Positions 54,554 to 63,901 are shown, counted from the first letter of the stretch. The stretch is DNA of 64,000 nucleotides from Streptomyces sp. FIT100 (GCF_024584805.1 NZ_CP075715.1:558001-622000); one strand, 5' to 3'. The notes: generated from the sequence alone by a model not told the origin. A program made the numbers and translations.

Positions 54554-55677
54554 AGGCGGGCGCGGCAATAGTCGGGTCCGTGGCTCTTGGGCCACTGCTG
54601 CTGATCGCCCCGCTCGCGATGGCTCTGGCCGGCGCGAGCAGTGCCCAGGCCGCCTGTGCGAGCGGCGATGCACAGGCTGTGGATTCTGCGGCGGTGGCCA
54701 AGCAGGTGAAGTCGATCCTCAAGGGCGGTGGGAAGGCCACCCTGTCGGTCCCGGGGCTGGACGATCCCGCGGAGCAGATCCCGAACGCCAAGACGATCCA
54801 GGCCACGGGCGTCGCCATGAAGGTACTGGCCCGGGGGCAGGTCGTGGCTCTGGTCACGGCCCTGCAGGAGTCGGGGCTGCGGAATCTGGACTACGGCGAC
54901 CGGGATTCGCTCGGCCTATTCCAGCAGCGCCCAAGCCAGGGCTGGGGAACGGCTCAGCAGGTCCGCGATCCGGTGCACGCCTCGACGAGGTTCTACGAGG
55001 CTCTACTCAAGGTCCCAGGCTGGCAGTCGATGACCGTCACGCAGGCGGCACAGGCGGTCCAGAAGAGCGGCTTTCCTGACGCCTACGCCAAGTGGGAGCC
55101 GCTGGGCACGGCTCTACAGAAGGCCATCGCCACGTCGCTGTCGGATGAGTCGAGTTCCGACGGAGGCGACGAGGGCGAGCAGACGGATGCGGCTCCCGGC
55201 GGGTGCGGCACCGGTGAGGACGGGGCCAAATTCGGTCCGATCCCCGCAGGCTCCGTCCCCAAGGACTACAAGATCCCGGTTGATGCGCCCAAGTCGGTCC
55301 GCACCGCCATCCGCTGGGGTCTCGGTCAGCTCGGCACTCCGTATCAGTGGGGTGGCGCGTGTACCGATCCGCGTGGCCAGGACCCGATGGGCCGCTGCGA
55401 CTGCTCGTCCCTGATGCAGATGTCGTACAAGGCCGGGGGCGTCTCGATCTCCCGGACCACGTACACGCAGGTCAAGGAGGGCAAGGCGGTCAGCGTCGAT
55501 GCCCTCAAGCCGGGCGATCTCCTCTTCACTCGCGGCACGGCCCAAGTTCCGGAACACGTAGGGATGTTCATCGGTGACGGCCTGATTTTGCATGCTCCGC
55601 GTACCGGTGACGTGGTCAAGATCTCGACCCTCGCCGACTGGCGGCCGGACGTGCTCGCCGCCCGCCGGATCGTCTGA
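54550..55677 (+). CDS. Secreted bifunctional cell-wall hydrolase (lysozyme-like + NlpC/P60)
   Basis: This 375-residue protein starts with a signal sequence (about residues 1-34, cut after SSAQA). A lysozyme-like transglycosylase domain follows, with the catalytic Glu probably in TALQESGLRN and the GLFQQRPSQGWGT signature. The C-terminal NlpC/P60 peptidase has Cys285 in RCDCSS, His336 in EHVGMFIGDG and His348 in LHAP. It matches VirB1-like enzymes that open peptidoglycan for the conjugation channel. It is the first large gene of the conjugation module. Confidence 0.9.
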   Translation: MKAGAAIVGSVALGPLLLIAPLAMALAGASSAQAACASGDAQAVDSAAVAKQVKSILKGGGKATLSVPGLDDPAEQIPNAKTIQATGVAMKVLARGQVVALVTALQESGLRNLDYGDRDSLGLFQQRPSQGWGTAQQVRDPVHASTRFYEALLKVPGWQSMTVTQAAQAVQKSGFPDAYAKWEPLGTALQKAIATSLSDESSSDGGDEGEQTDAAPGGCGTGEDGAKFGPIPAGSVPKDYKIPVDAPKSVRTAIRWGLGQLGTPYQWGGACTDPRGQDPMGRCDCSSLMQMSYKAGGVSISRTTYTQVKEGKAVSVDALKPGDLLFTRGTAQVPEHVGMFIGDGLILHAPRTGDVVKISTLADWRPDVLAARRIV

Positions 55678-55749
55678 CCGGCCCCCCTCTCCCCCTCTCA
55701 CTCCTCCCCTTCCGGGCCTTCGCGCGCCCATGTTCGTACTGGAGTTCCA

Positions 55750-56058
55750 ATGAAGCTCATTCAGCACGCTCAGATGCTGGCGTACAACCCTGGCGTCACA
55801 CCGAGCGAGGGCGGTCTGCCCGGCCTCGACGTCCTCAAGAAGGTCATGGGCAGCATCAACCTCTTCGGCATCATCGCCACGGTCGGCGCCCTCGCCATCT
55901 CCGCCATCGTCTGGGCCTGGGGCCACCACAGCGGAGGCCACCAGGCCGAGGCCAACGGTAAGAAGGGCACGGTCGTCGCCGCCGGCTGCGCCCTCCTGCT
56001 CGGCGCGGCCAACGGCGTCGTCGCGTTCTTCTCGGCGATGGGGACGCAGGTTCACTGA
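55750..56058 (+). CDS. Small two-TM protein (DUF6112-like, pilin-like position)
   Basis: This 102-residue protein has an N-terminal GVTPSEGGLPGLDVLKKVMG segment and two hydrophobic helices (about 36-57 and 75-95) separated by a charged loop. It matches actinobacterial DUF6112 proteins found next to conjugation genes. Topology resembles TrbC/VirB2 pilins, but that is inference. The stop overlaps the next start (TGATG). Confidence 0.75.
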   Translation: MKLIQHAQMLAYNPGVTPSEGGLPGLDVLKKVMGSINLFGIIATVGALAISAIVWAWGHHSGGHQAEANGKKGTVVAAGCALLLGAANGVVAFFSAMGTQVH

Positions 56059-56744
56059 TGTCGAAGAATCGCTTCCCTTCCGCCAGGGGGCGGAGGCACG
56101 GAGCCCCGTCCTCGGTTCTGCGCCGCGCCTCGATCGGCGGCATCGTCCTCGCTGTCCTGCTGGCCGTCGCCGGTCTGGTCGCGTACGTCACCCGTGCGGA
56201 GAGCCCGGCCGCGCCGAAGGCCACCCCCGCGCCGGCGTCCTCTTCGACGTCGCCCTCCCCTGCCGCCACCACGCACGCCGGGGTGCCGGTGGCCGCGCCG
56301 CCCAGGACGACGGATCCGATCGAGTTCGCCAAGGCCGCCACCAAGGTCCTGTGGACGTACGACACCCGGTCGTGCTCGCAGGCCGAGCACCTGGCCGGTC
56401 TCAAGCAGTGGATGACCAGCGAGAAGAAGTACGCGGACTGGAAGTCGGTCTCGGACCAGGTGCCCAGCCCGGTGTTGTGGTCGCGGATGCACGACAACGG
56501 GCAGCACGCCGACGCCGCGGTCGGCGAGGGCCACTTCCCGCAGGCATTCAAGACCGCCCTGGCCCAGGACCCCGGCGCGATCACCGAGGCGTACGTCTAC
56601 GCCGTCACGGCCACCGGCAAGCAGTCCATCGCCTGGAAGGGCTCCGGTGCCGGAGCCGAGTCCCGCTCGACGACCCTCGCCGTCCAGTGCCGACCGGACC
56701 GCGACTGCGCCCTCGTCGGTGTCCTGCCGAACGTCGCGTCGTGA
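56058..56744 (+). CDS. VirB8/TcpC-like membrane-anchored conjugation protein
   Basis: This 228-residue protein has a basic N-terminus, one transmembrane helix (about residues 24-46), an Ala/Pro/Ser/Thr linker (about 50-80) and an extracytoplasmic domain of about 140 residues. The domain fits the NTF2-like fold of VirB8/TcpC channel components (FAKAATKVLWTYDTRSCSQA at its start). Assignment rests on architecture and position. Confidence 0.65.
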   Translation: MSKNRFPSARGRRHGAPSSVLRRASIGGIVLAVLLAVAGLVAYVTRAESPAAPKATPAPASSSTSPSPAATTHAGVPVAAPPRTTDPIEFAKAATKVLWTYDTRSCSQAEHLAGLKQWMTSEKKYADWKSVSDQVPSPVLWSRMHDNGQHADAAVGEGHFPQAFKTALAQDPGAITEAYVYAVTATGKQSIAWKGSGAGAESRSTTLAVQCRPDRDCALVGVLPNVAS

Positions 56745-56775
56745 TCGCCCTCAACCTGTGTAAGGAGGTGCCCTC

Positions 56776-58146
56776 ATGGGGGCTTGCGACCTTCCTCTGA
56801 TGAGTACGGTCTGCGACACCGTAGGCGGTGTCGTCGGCGCGACCGGCGAAGCCGTCACGGACGGCATCGGTGCCTGGATCGCCAAGTCGATGGGCGAGAT
56901 GGCCCAGGCCGCAGCTGACCTGGCCTCGAAGGCCGTCGACCGGACCACGGCCATCGATCTCAACGCCGAGTGGTTCAGGAGCAACTACGAGCTGATCCTG
57001 CCCATCGGCCTCATCCTCACCGTCGGCACGTTCTGCCTGCAGCTCACCCGTGCCGCCTGGCGCCGGGACGAACGCGCCCTCGCTCAGGCGGTGTACGGAA
57101 CAGTGGCCGGCGTCCTGTTCGCGTTCGCCGCGATCGCCTGCACCACCGTCGCGATCACTGTAGTCGACGCGCTCAGCGCCGGCCTGTTCAAGGCGGCCAA
57201 CAGCTCCGTGGACGACGCGGTACGCCGCATCATCAAGGTCAACGAGTTGGGGGCGATGTACGGCCTGGGCTGGGGCGTCCCCGCGATCGTCGCGCTCGGC
57301 TGCGCGGTGGGTGCCTTCCTCTACTGGGCGGTGATGGTCGCCCGTAAGGTCGGCATCCTGGTCCTGGTCACCCTGGCCGTGTTCGCGGGGGCCGGCGGCG
57401 GCTGGGAGGTCGCGCGGCGCTGGCGGCGCGGCTGGATCGAGGCGACCAGCACCCTGATCGTCTCCAAGCTCCTGATGACGATGGTGTTCCTGCTGGGCGT
57501 CTCGGCCATGGGCAAGACGGACGCGAGCGACGGGCTGAGCGCCCTGTCGGACGCGATCGCGGGCATCGTCGTGATGGTCCTGGTGCTGCTCTGCCCCTAC
57601 GCCACGTACAAGTTCGTGCACTGGGCGGCCGACGGCGGCGGCCACGACGATCTGCACCGCACCGGCGTCGCCGGCATGGCGGTCGCCGCGGGCGCGGCGA
57701 AGACCGCGGGGCAGCTCGCGGTCCAGGCCGGCACGGGAATGCGGGCTCCGCAGGGGCCGGCGAAGGTGCCGGGCCAGGGCTCCGGTGGCGTCGCCTCCGG
57801 GATCGACCCGACGGGCGGATCCGGTAGTGACACGAAGCCGAAGCAGACCCACTTCCGCTTCGGTGAGGATCCGGACGCGACTGGCGACAAGGGCCGGGCG
57901 CTGATCCGCCGTCCTCCGACGGACGGCGACCGCGGAGTCCCGCTCATCCAGCGCCCCGGTGGGGGCCAGGCAGCTGACTCGGCGCCAGCGGTCTCCGGAC
58001 CTACGCCACAGGGCGCCTCGGTCTCGGCGCCGCAGGTCACGCACCTGGACCCGCCGGCACCGCGGCGCAGCGGTCCTCCTCCGCAGGGCGGCGCCACCCC
58101 GCAGCGGTGGATCTATCCCGGGCCAGCGGACCGCTCGGGCTCGTAG
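56776..58146 (+). CDS. VirB6/TrbL-like polytopic membrane protein
   Basis: This 456-residue protein has an amphipathic N-terminal region and about six hydrophobic helices (residues about 70-300). A roughly 150-residue Gly/Pro/Gln-rich, probably disordered cytoplasmic tail follows. The arrangement fits the TrbL/VirB6 channel component of type IV secretion. A near-perfect AAGGAGGTG ribosome site precedes the ATG at 56776. An intrinsic terminator follows. Confidence 0.75.
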   Translation: MGACDLPLMSTVCDTVGGVVGATGEAVTDGIGAWIAKSMGEMAQAAADLASKAVDRTTAIDLNAEWFRSNYELILPIGLILTVGTFCLQLTRAAWRRDERALAQAVYGTVAGVLFAFAAIACTTVAITVVDALSAGLFKAANSSVDDAVRRIIKVNELGAMYGLGWGVPAIVALGCAVGAFLYWAVMVARKVGILVLVTLAVFAGAGGGWEVARRWRRGWIEATSTLIVSKLLMTMVFLLGVSAMGKTDASDGLSALSDAIAGIVVMVLVLLCPYATYKFVHWAADGGGHDDLHRTGVAGMAVAAGAAKTAGQLAVQAGTGMRAPQGPAKVPGQGSGGVASGIDPTGGSGSDTKPKQTHFRFGEDPDATGDKGRALIRRPPTDGDRGVPLIQRPGGGQAADSAPAVSGPTPQGASVSAPQVTHLDPPAPRRSGPPPQGGATPQRWIYPGPADRSGS

Positions 58147-58156
58147 CCCGGAGCTG

Positions 58157-58191
58157 ACGGGGTGGGCCGGGGCCCGCCCGGCCCACCCCGT
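58157..58191 (+). terminator. Intrinsic terminator inside the conjugation module
   Basis: ACGGGGTGGGCCGGG (58157-58171) and CCCGGCCCACCCCGT (58177-58191) are perfect 15-bp arms with a 5-nt loop, followed by a pyrimidine-rich run (cttcctcttcttctttctcc). It should reduce read-through from the TrbL-like gene into the SCO6880-type gene. Confidence 0.85.
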
Positions 58192-58235
58192 CTTCCTCTT
58201 CTTCTTTCTCCTCATGTTCCAAGGACGGCTTCGCC

Positions 58236-59705
58236 ATGCTCTCTGACGCTTCTCACCCCGACGGTCCGGCCACCGTCAAGTTTCCTCACCGCTCGCGGCG
58301 GGGCGTGCTGCTCGGCCTGTCGGCCCCTCAGCTGATCGTCGTCGCGGTCTGCGGGCTGCTCCTTCTCGGGGTGCTGCTCACCTCCGGTGTGACCGGAGCG
58401 CTCCAGCTCGTACCGCTGTGGGCCGTCGTTCTCGCGGCGGTCTTCATCCGCCACCGCGGACGGGCACTCGCCGACTGGACGCCGATCGCGATCCGATACG
58501 CGCTGCGGCGCTTCCGGGGGCAGCTGATCTGGCTCGCCCGTCCCTCAACCCGGCCGCGGCGAGAGGGTCTGCTCCACCTGCCCGGCACGGCCGCGTCCCT
58601 GCGGGTGGTCTCCTCGCCGGACGGCCGCCTCGGCGCGGTGCACGATCCGCACCAGGCCACCCTCACGGCCGTGGTGAAGGTCTCCTCCCGCGCCTTCGCC
58701 CTGCTGGACCCGGCCGCCCAGGCCGGCAACGTCTCCGGCTGGGGCCGCACGCTGGCCGCGCTCTCACGCAGCGGGCACATCGCCCGCGTCCAGGTGCTTG
58801 AGCGCACGGTTCCCGACTCCGGAGACGCACTCAACCGCTACTGGCAGGAGCACGGCAACGCCCAGACCCCGCTCGCCGGTCCGATCTACGGCGACCTGCT
58901 GGCCGCCGCCGGCCCCGCCGCCGCCCCGCACGAGGCGTACGTCGCCCTCGCGCTCGACCTCAAGGCCGCCCGCCGCCTGATCAACCAGGCCGGCGGCGGA
59001 CTCACCGGAGCCTTCGCCGTACTGGCCCAGCTCGCTTCCACCTTCGACCAGTCCGCCCGTACCTCCGGGCTCACACCGAATGGCTGGCTGCCCGCGCGCG
59101 AGATCGCCGCCGTGATCCGTACCGCGTACGACCCCAAGGCGTCGGCTGGCCTCGACCGGTGGTCCGACTCTGGCCGTCCGCAGGCCGACCCCGCTGCCGC
59201 CGGGCCGGTCGTCCTGGTCGAGAAGGCCGACCGTATCCAGACCGACTCGGCCCACCACGCCACGTTCTGGATCGAGAACTGGCCGCGCATCGAGACCAGC
59301 CCCGGGTTCCTCCACCAGCTCCTGTTCACCACCGGCGTGCGCCGCACCCTCTCGCTGACCTACGAGCCCAAGGGACTGGACGCCGCCCTGAAGGACGTAC
59401 AGCGCAAGAAGGCCACCGTGATCGCGGACGCCGCCGAGCGGGCCCGCAAGGGCCAGGTCGACTCCGAGGAAGACTCGGTCGAGTACGCCGACATCAAGCA
59501 GCGCGAGCGCCAGCTCATCGCCGGACACGCCGACGTCGCCCTCACCGGCCTGCTCACCGTGAGCGCGGACACCCGCGAGGAGCTCAACGCCGCCTGCGCC
59601 GCCGTCGAAACCGCGGCCGTCGCCGCCCTCGTCGACCTGCGCCTGCTGACCTGGCAGCAGGCCGAAGCCTTCACCAACGCCGCTCTGCCGCTCGCCCGCC
59701 CGTAG
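58236..59705 (+). CDS. SCO6880-family conjugation protein
   Basis: This 489-residue protein has two close transmembrane helices near the N-terminus (about 27-70, PrgI/VirB3-like) and a large cytoplasmic domain without Walker motifs. It matches the actinobacterial SCO6880 family that always accompanies the VirB4-like ATPase. The C-terminus (VEYADIKQRERQLIAGHADV and following) resembles the N-terminal part of VirB4 proteins, so the two genes may together represent a split VirB3-VirB4. Confidence 0.8.
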   Translation: MLSDASHPDGPATVKFPHRSRRGVLLGLSAPQLIVVAVCGLLLLGVLLTSGVTGALQLVPLWAVVLAAVFIRHRGRALADWTPIAIRYALRRFRGQLIWLARPSTRPRREGLLHLPGTAASLRVVSSPDGRLGAVHDPHQATLTAVVKVSSRAFALLDPAAQAGNVSGWGRTLAALSRSGHIARVQVLERTVPDSGDALNRYWQEHGNAQTPLAGPIYGDLLAAAGPAAAPHEAYVALALDLKAARRLINQAGGGLTGAFAVLAQLASTFDQSARTSGLTPNGWLPAREIAAVIRTAYDPKASAGLDRWSDSGRPQADPAAAGPVVLVEKADRIQTDSAHHATFWIENWPRIETSPGFLHQLLFTTGVRRTLSLTYEPKGLDAALKDVQRKKATVIADAAERARKGQVDSEEDSVEYADIKQRERQLIAGHADVALTGLLTVSADTREELNAACAAVETAAVAALVDLRLLTWQQAEAFTNAALPLARP

Positions 59706-59748
59706 CGCGGCCCAGCACCACCGACCGCGCTCTACCGAAGGGCACCCC

Positions 59749-60204
59749 ATGCCGACCGAGCCCCTGCCCGAACTGGCTTCGGACTTCGTCCCGTTCGCCA
59801 CCGCAGCGCTCGACTTCCACCGGGCCATCAACATGCCCGTCGCCCCGGTCGCCGCCAGCCGCACCGAACTGGACTCCCTGCACGCCCACCTGGTCGCCCT
59901 GTACGGGCTGCTGGACGCGCACACCGCCCGGACCACCCCGGTGGCCACCGGTGAGGGCGATCACCTGCGGGCCTGCCGCATCCGGCTGTGGCAGGCAGCC
60001 GAGCACCTCCACGCCGCCTATCACGCGGCCCCGCAGCGAGTCACCGGCCGCCTCCCCACGCGGGAGGCATGCCGGGCCCGCCTTCCCGAGGGCGCACCCG
60101 ACCTCACCGTGTGCCAGCGCCACCTGGCCACCGCCGCCCGCGTCCGCCGTGACCACACCCCGGCCGACCTGCGCGACCCGTTCACCGGCCTGATCCGCCA
60201 CTGA
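59749..60204 (+). CDS. Conserved hypothetical protein (DUF6238-like)
   Basis: This 151-residue soluble helical protein (MPTEPLPELASDFVPFATAA start, conserved HLRACRIRLWQAAEHLHAAY) always lies between the SCO6880-type and VirB4-like genes in actinobacterial elements as far as I recall. The DUF number is from memory. No catalytic motif. It starts 43 bp after the previous stop. Confidence 0.7.
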   Translation: MPTEPLPELASDFVPFATAALDFHRAINMPVAPVAASRTELDSLHAHLVALYGLLDAHTARTTPVATGEGDHLRACRIRLWQAAEHLHAAYHAAPQRVTGRLPTREACRARLPEGAPDLTVCQRHLATAARVRRDHTPADLRDPFTGLIRH

Positions 60205-60223
60205 CCACCGGAGCACCACCGCC

Positions 60224-61729
60224 ATGCCCACCCGAACCACCCGCGCCAGCGCCAGTCCGCTGTTCGTCCCCCGCAACACCGACCGCCGCACGGCCCGCGC
60301 CGCTCGCGACCAGTTCGCCGCCGCCCGCGACAAGGCCCGCCACGCCGCCCGTCCCGAAGCCCGCCGCACCGCGACCGGCATCGATCCCGGGCTGCGCGCC
60401 ACCTACCCGGCCGCCGGCCGCCCCGGGCCCGCCTCCGCCCGCGGCGGCCGGCTCAAGCTCCCCGCCCACCGGATGACCACCGCCACCGCGTCCGGCGCCT
60501 ACCCCTTCCTCGCCGAGGGCGGTCTGGGCGCCCAGGGCATCTACGTGGGCCGAGACGTACACGCGGAGGCCGCCTTCACCTACGACCCGTTCGCGCTGTA
60601 CGGGCGGCTCGACGGCTTCACGAACCCGAACATCCTGCTCGCCGGGATCATCGGCATGGGCAAGTCCGCCCTGGCCAAGTCCCTCGCCGTACGCGCCGTC
60701 GCCTTCGGCTACCGAATCTACGTGCCGTGCGACCCCAAGGGCGAATGGACCGTGGTCGCCCAGGCGCTGGGCGGGCAGACCATCGCCCTCGGCCCCGGTC
60801 TTCCCGGCCGGCTGAATCCGCTGGACGCCCCCGCCAGGCCGTACGGCGTCAGCGAGGAGGACTGGGCCGGCGAGGTCCGCAAGCGGCGCCTGCTGCTCCT
60901 CGGCTCGCTCGCGAAGACCGTTCTGCGGCGTGACCTGCACCCGATGGAGCACACCGCCCTCGACGTGGCACTCGACCAGGCAGTCGCCCACGCCGGGGCC
61001 GTCGGCACCACCCCGCTGCTCGGCGACGTCGCGTACGTGCTCGGCGCGCCCGAGCGGCTCGACGCCGCACTCGGTGACCTGTCCGGACGCCTCGGACGGG
61101 CGGCCGAGGACCTGGCCCACGCACTGCGGCGCCTCGTCCATGGCGACCTGGCCGGCATGTTCGACGCGCCGAGCACCGTGGCCTTCGACCCCGGAGCGCC
61201 GATGCTCTCCATCGACCTGTCCCGGCTCGGCGGCGCCGGCGACGACACCGCACTCGTCCTGGCGATGACCTGCGCCTCCGCGTGGATGGAGTCCGCCCTC
61301 TCCGACCCGACCGGCGGACGGCGCTGGGTGATCTACGACGAGGCATGGCGCGTGATGCGGCACGTCGCCCTGCTGGAACGCATGCAGAGCCAGTGGAAGC
61401 TCAGCCGAGGGCTCGGCATCGCCAACATGATGGTCATCCACCGCCTCAGCGACCTACTCACCGCGGGCGACGCCGGCTCCCGGGGCCGCGCGCTCGCCGA
61501 GGGCCTGCTCACCGACTGCTCCACCCGGATCATTTACCGCCAGGAAGCCGACCAACTCGGCTCCGCCGCCGCCCTGCTGGGCCTCACCGGCGTCGAGACC
61601 CAGGCCGTCTCCGCCCTCACCAAGGGGCGCGGCCTGTGGAAGGTCGCGGGCCGGTCGTTCATTACTCAACATCTGCTCCACCCGCACGAGCGCGAGCTGT
61701 TCGACACGGATGCCCGGATGCATACCTGA
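60224..61729 (+). CDS. VirB4-like conjugation ATPase
   Basis: This 501-residue ATPase has Walker A GIIGMGKSALAKS (about residues 145-157), Walker B VIYDEAWRVM (about 367) and the downstream MVIHRLSDLLTAG and IIYRQEADQLG segments characteristic of VirB4/TraC motors. It lacks the long N-terminal domain of classical VirB4, which the SCO6880-type protein may supply. It would energise assembly of the channel. The basic N-terminal 60 residues are Arg/Ala-rich. Confidence 0.88.
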   Translation: MPTRTTRASASPLFVPRNTDRRTARAARDQFAAARDKARHAARPEARRTATGIDPGLRATYPAAGRPGPASARGGRLKLPAHRMTTATASGAYPFLAEGGLGAQGIYVGRDVHAEAAFTYDPFALYGRLDGFTNPNILLAGIIGMGKSALAKSLAVRAVAFGYRIYVPCDPKGEWTVVAQALGGQTIALGPGLPGRLNPLDAPARPYGVSEEDWAGEVRKRRLLLLGSLAKTVLRRDLHPMEHTALDVALDQAVAHAGAVGTTPLLGDVAYVLGAPERLDAALGDLSGRLGRAAEDLAHALRRLVHGDLAGMFDAPSTVAFDPGAPMLSIDLSRLGGAGDDTALVLAMTCASAWMESALSDPTGGRRWVIYDEAWRVMRHVALLERMQSQWKLSRGLGIANMMVIHRLSDLLTAGDAGSRGRALAEGLLTDCSTRIIYRQEADQLGSAAALLGLTGVETQAVSALTKGRGLWKVAGRSFITQHLLHPHERELFDTDARMHT

Positions 61730-61756
61730 GCCGTCCGCTCCCGTTCACGCGCCCCC

Positions 61757-61789
61757 GGGGGAGCCGGCCCACGCCGCCCCGGCTCCCCC
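61757..61789 (+). terminator. Intrinsic terminator after the VirB4-like gene
   Basis: GGGGGAGCCGG (61757-61767) and CCGGCTCCCCC (61779-61789) are perfect 11-bp arms with an 11-nt loop, 28 bp after the ATPase stop codon. Confidence 0.75.
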
Positions 61790-61834
61790 TCGCGGTCGTC
61801 ACATCACGCCCTCCGCACAGAAAGCCGCCCCGCC

Positions 61835-62026
61835 ATGCACCTGAAGCGCACCATCCGTCGCGGCCTGCGCCGCCTCGTCCAGCTCTACGCCGACGCCGCT
61901 CGCGCCCACACCGCACTCGGCCATGCCTCCGTAACCCCCAGCCCGTGCGATCCCGTGGGCGCGACACGGCGAGAGGCCGACCGGCGCCCTGACGCGCACG
62001 ACGAGGGCGAGACCCGCCATGGCTGA
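61835..62026 (+). CDS. Small basic hypothetical protein
   Basis: This 63-residue Arg-rich protein (MHLKRTIRRGLRRLVQLYAD start) has a hydrophilic C-terminal half. Its end overlaps the next ATG by 8 bp, suggesting coupled translation. No family recognised. Confidence 0.5.
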   Translation: MHLKRTIRRGLRRLVQLYADAARAHTALGHASVTPSPCDPVGATRREADRRPDAHDEGETRHG

Positions 62027-63328
62027 GCTGGCATGGATCACGCTGGGCAAGCACCCGCAGCTCGGCCTCACCGCCGCCACCATCCACGACGACTTCGGCT
62101 CCGCGAACCGGCTGCTGCTCGATGCCGGATTCTCCACCGGGCATCCCGACTTCGCCTATGTCCGGGCGACGCTTCAGCAGCTCTACAGCGCTGTGGCCAG
62201 CCACTACATCGCCATCGACGACGCCTCGCTCGACGGCCCCATGCCCACCAACCCGGCGCCGCCCCGTGGTTCAGAGCCCGCGCACCCTCCGACCCCGTCA
62301 CCGCGCCGGCCGGACTCGCGGGCCGATCTCGCGGAGTTCGCCGAGGAACTGTCGGGCCGACTCCCCGGCTCCTGGACTTCCGCCGTCCACGAACGCGCTG
62401 CAGAGGAAGGCCAGCTCCCGCTCAGCGAACGGGTATGGGATTACGGCCACGTGAGCTGGGCCTTCTCCGAATTCACCCCACATCGAAGCGCCGTACTCAC
62501 CAGTGACTCTGGCATCGAGCTCCTGGTCACCGACCGCCCCCTGCGCAAGCACGAGTTCCTGGTCGTCGCGTTCGAGCCACGAGGTAGCGGGTTCGACACC
62601 ACCACCAGGACACCTAACGGCATCGTCGTGAGCACCGACCCGGTGCGAGCAGCCTCCCGAGTGACAACCCGCCTGCTGCCTCGGTACCAGGAGGCCGTCC
62701 GCGAGACCCGGCTCAGTCATGTCGCCAAGTCGGTGGCTGCCGGCCAGCGCGTTCTGGCCGAATGGGACGCGGTCTCGGACAGCCTGTGCGATGCCGATCA
62801 CTGTCCGCTCGACGAGCGGTACGGCCTGCGCCAGCAGGTCCGGGACGCGGAGATGTGGGCGCAGTTCGCTCCCTTCCTTGAGCACGGTCAGGCTCTGGTC
62901 GCGCACGCCGAGGAAACGCTTCCTCTCCTTGACCCCGCGGAGCGCGTGGCCGGGCGCTGGGCGTACCGGCTCCGTGCCCTGCGCGAGGCACTGGACGGCG
63001 GCGCCCGGGTGCAGGCCGAGTTCCAGGTGGTCGCGCCGAGGCGCTCCTGCCCGACCATCCTCGCTCGAAGGCGGTGTTCGCGGACGCCGTGTCCATGCGC
63101 AACGCCGAGGGCTGGCACTACTCCCTGACCTGGATGGACAACGCCGGCGTCCTCGCCGACATCGCACGCGCCGACAAGGCGCCGCCCGCGCCACCGACCC
63201 GACCGCTCCGTGCGCAGCGGGTCCGGTCAACACGCGCCGCTCGCCAGATCACCGCGGCGATCGAGAAGAACGCCGGTCCGCCGGCCATCCGCCTCTTCAA
63301 CTCCAGCAGGCCGCCGCGCTCACGCTGA
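62019..63328 (+). pseudogene. Mobile-element protein with N-terminal repeat-type module, frameshifted
   Basis: The first frame (from ATG 62019) gives about 340 good residues: a module LAWITLGKHPQLGLTAATIH, a linker, then a soluble helical domain up to EFQVVAP near 63040. Coding then continues one frame over as ALLPDHPRSKAVFADAVSMR and NAEGWHYSLTWMDNAGVLAD to the stop at 63328. A single missing base near 63030-63040 (gtcgcgccgag where gtcgcggccgag would keep frame) explains both. This is either a true inactivation or an assembly error. Family unknown; such genes lie next to relaxase and coupling genes in actinobacterial elements. Confidence 0.6.
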
Positions 63329-63416
63329 CTAGCGCGAATCCACGGCCACACCAAATCCGCCTTCCGGCCGCATCCTCGTCCTCCGCACGGCCCCGACCTC
63401 TGCGAGGTGCATCTTC

Positions 63417-63875
63417 GTGGCGGAAACACGTCCGCACATCACTGTCGGCCATCACGACCAGTACGGCGTCGTGGCGGCGACGTCGCACGACAACCACGTC
63501 GCCGAGCACATCCTGCGGCTCGTCGGCTTCGAGCGGCTGCCCGGCAGCACTCTGTACGGGCTCACCGATCCGCAGCGTGACCCAGTACGGCGCGGGGCTC
63601 AGGCGGTCCAGTCCCTGCGGGCCGCGCAGTACAGGGTCAACGCCGATGTCGCATACGACCTCCAGCCCTATACCCGGCTCGGCACGGGCCGGGGCCTCCT
63701 GGAGCGACTGGAGAAACCTTCCGCCTCAACGGTGACGCCCGCGGCCCAGCAGCGCCGCTCCCAGGCCGCCACCGCCATCTCCCCGGCCCGCGCGGGTGCG
63801 CCGCCGGCGCGGCCCGCCGCCGCAGTCGAGTACCGCCCCGCCCCCTCCGCCCCGCAACCGGTCCGCAGCCGCTAG
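63417..63875 (+). CDS. Hypothetical protein with the shared N-terminal module
   Basis: A GTG start opens a 152-residue protein. Residues about 5-80 (HITVGHHDQYGVVAATSHDN, then LYGLTDPQRDPVRRGAQAVQ) form a small domain similar to the N-terminus of the preceding and following genes. The C-terminal 60 residues are Ala/Pro-rich and probably disordered. Function unknown. Confidence 0.6.
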   Translation: MAETRPHITVGHHDQYGVVAATSHDNHVAEHILRLVGFERLPGSTLYGLTDPQRDPVRRGAQAVQSLRAAQYRVNADVAYDLQPYTRLGTGRGLLERLEKPSASTVTPAAQQRRSQAATAISPARAGAPPARPAAAVEYRPAPSAPQPVRSR

Positions 63876-63901
63876 ACCGCACCCACCAAGGAGCCCACGC
63901 G

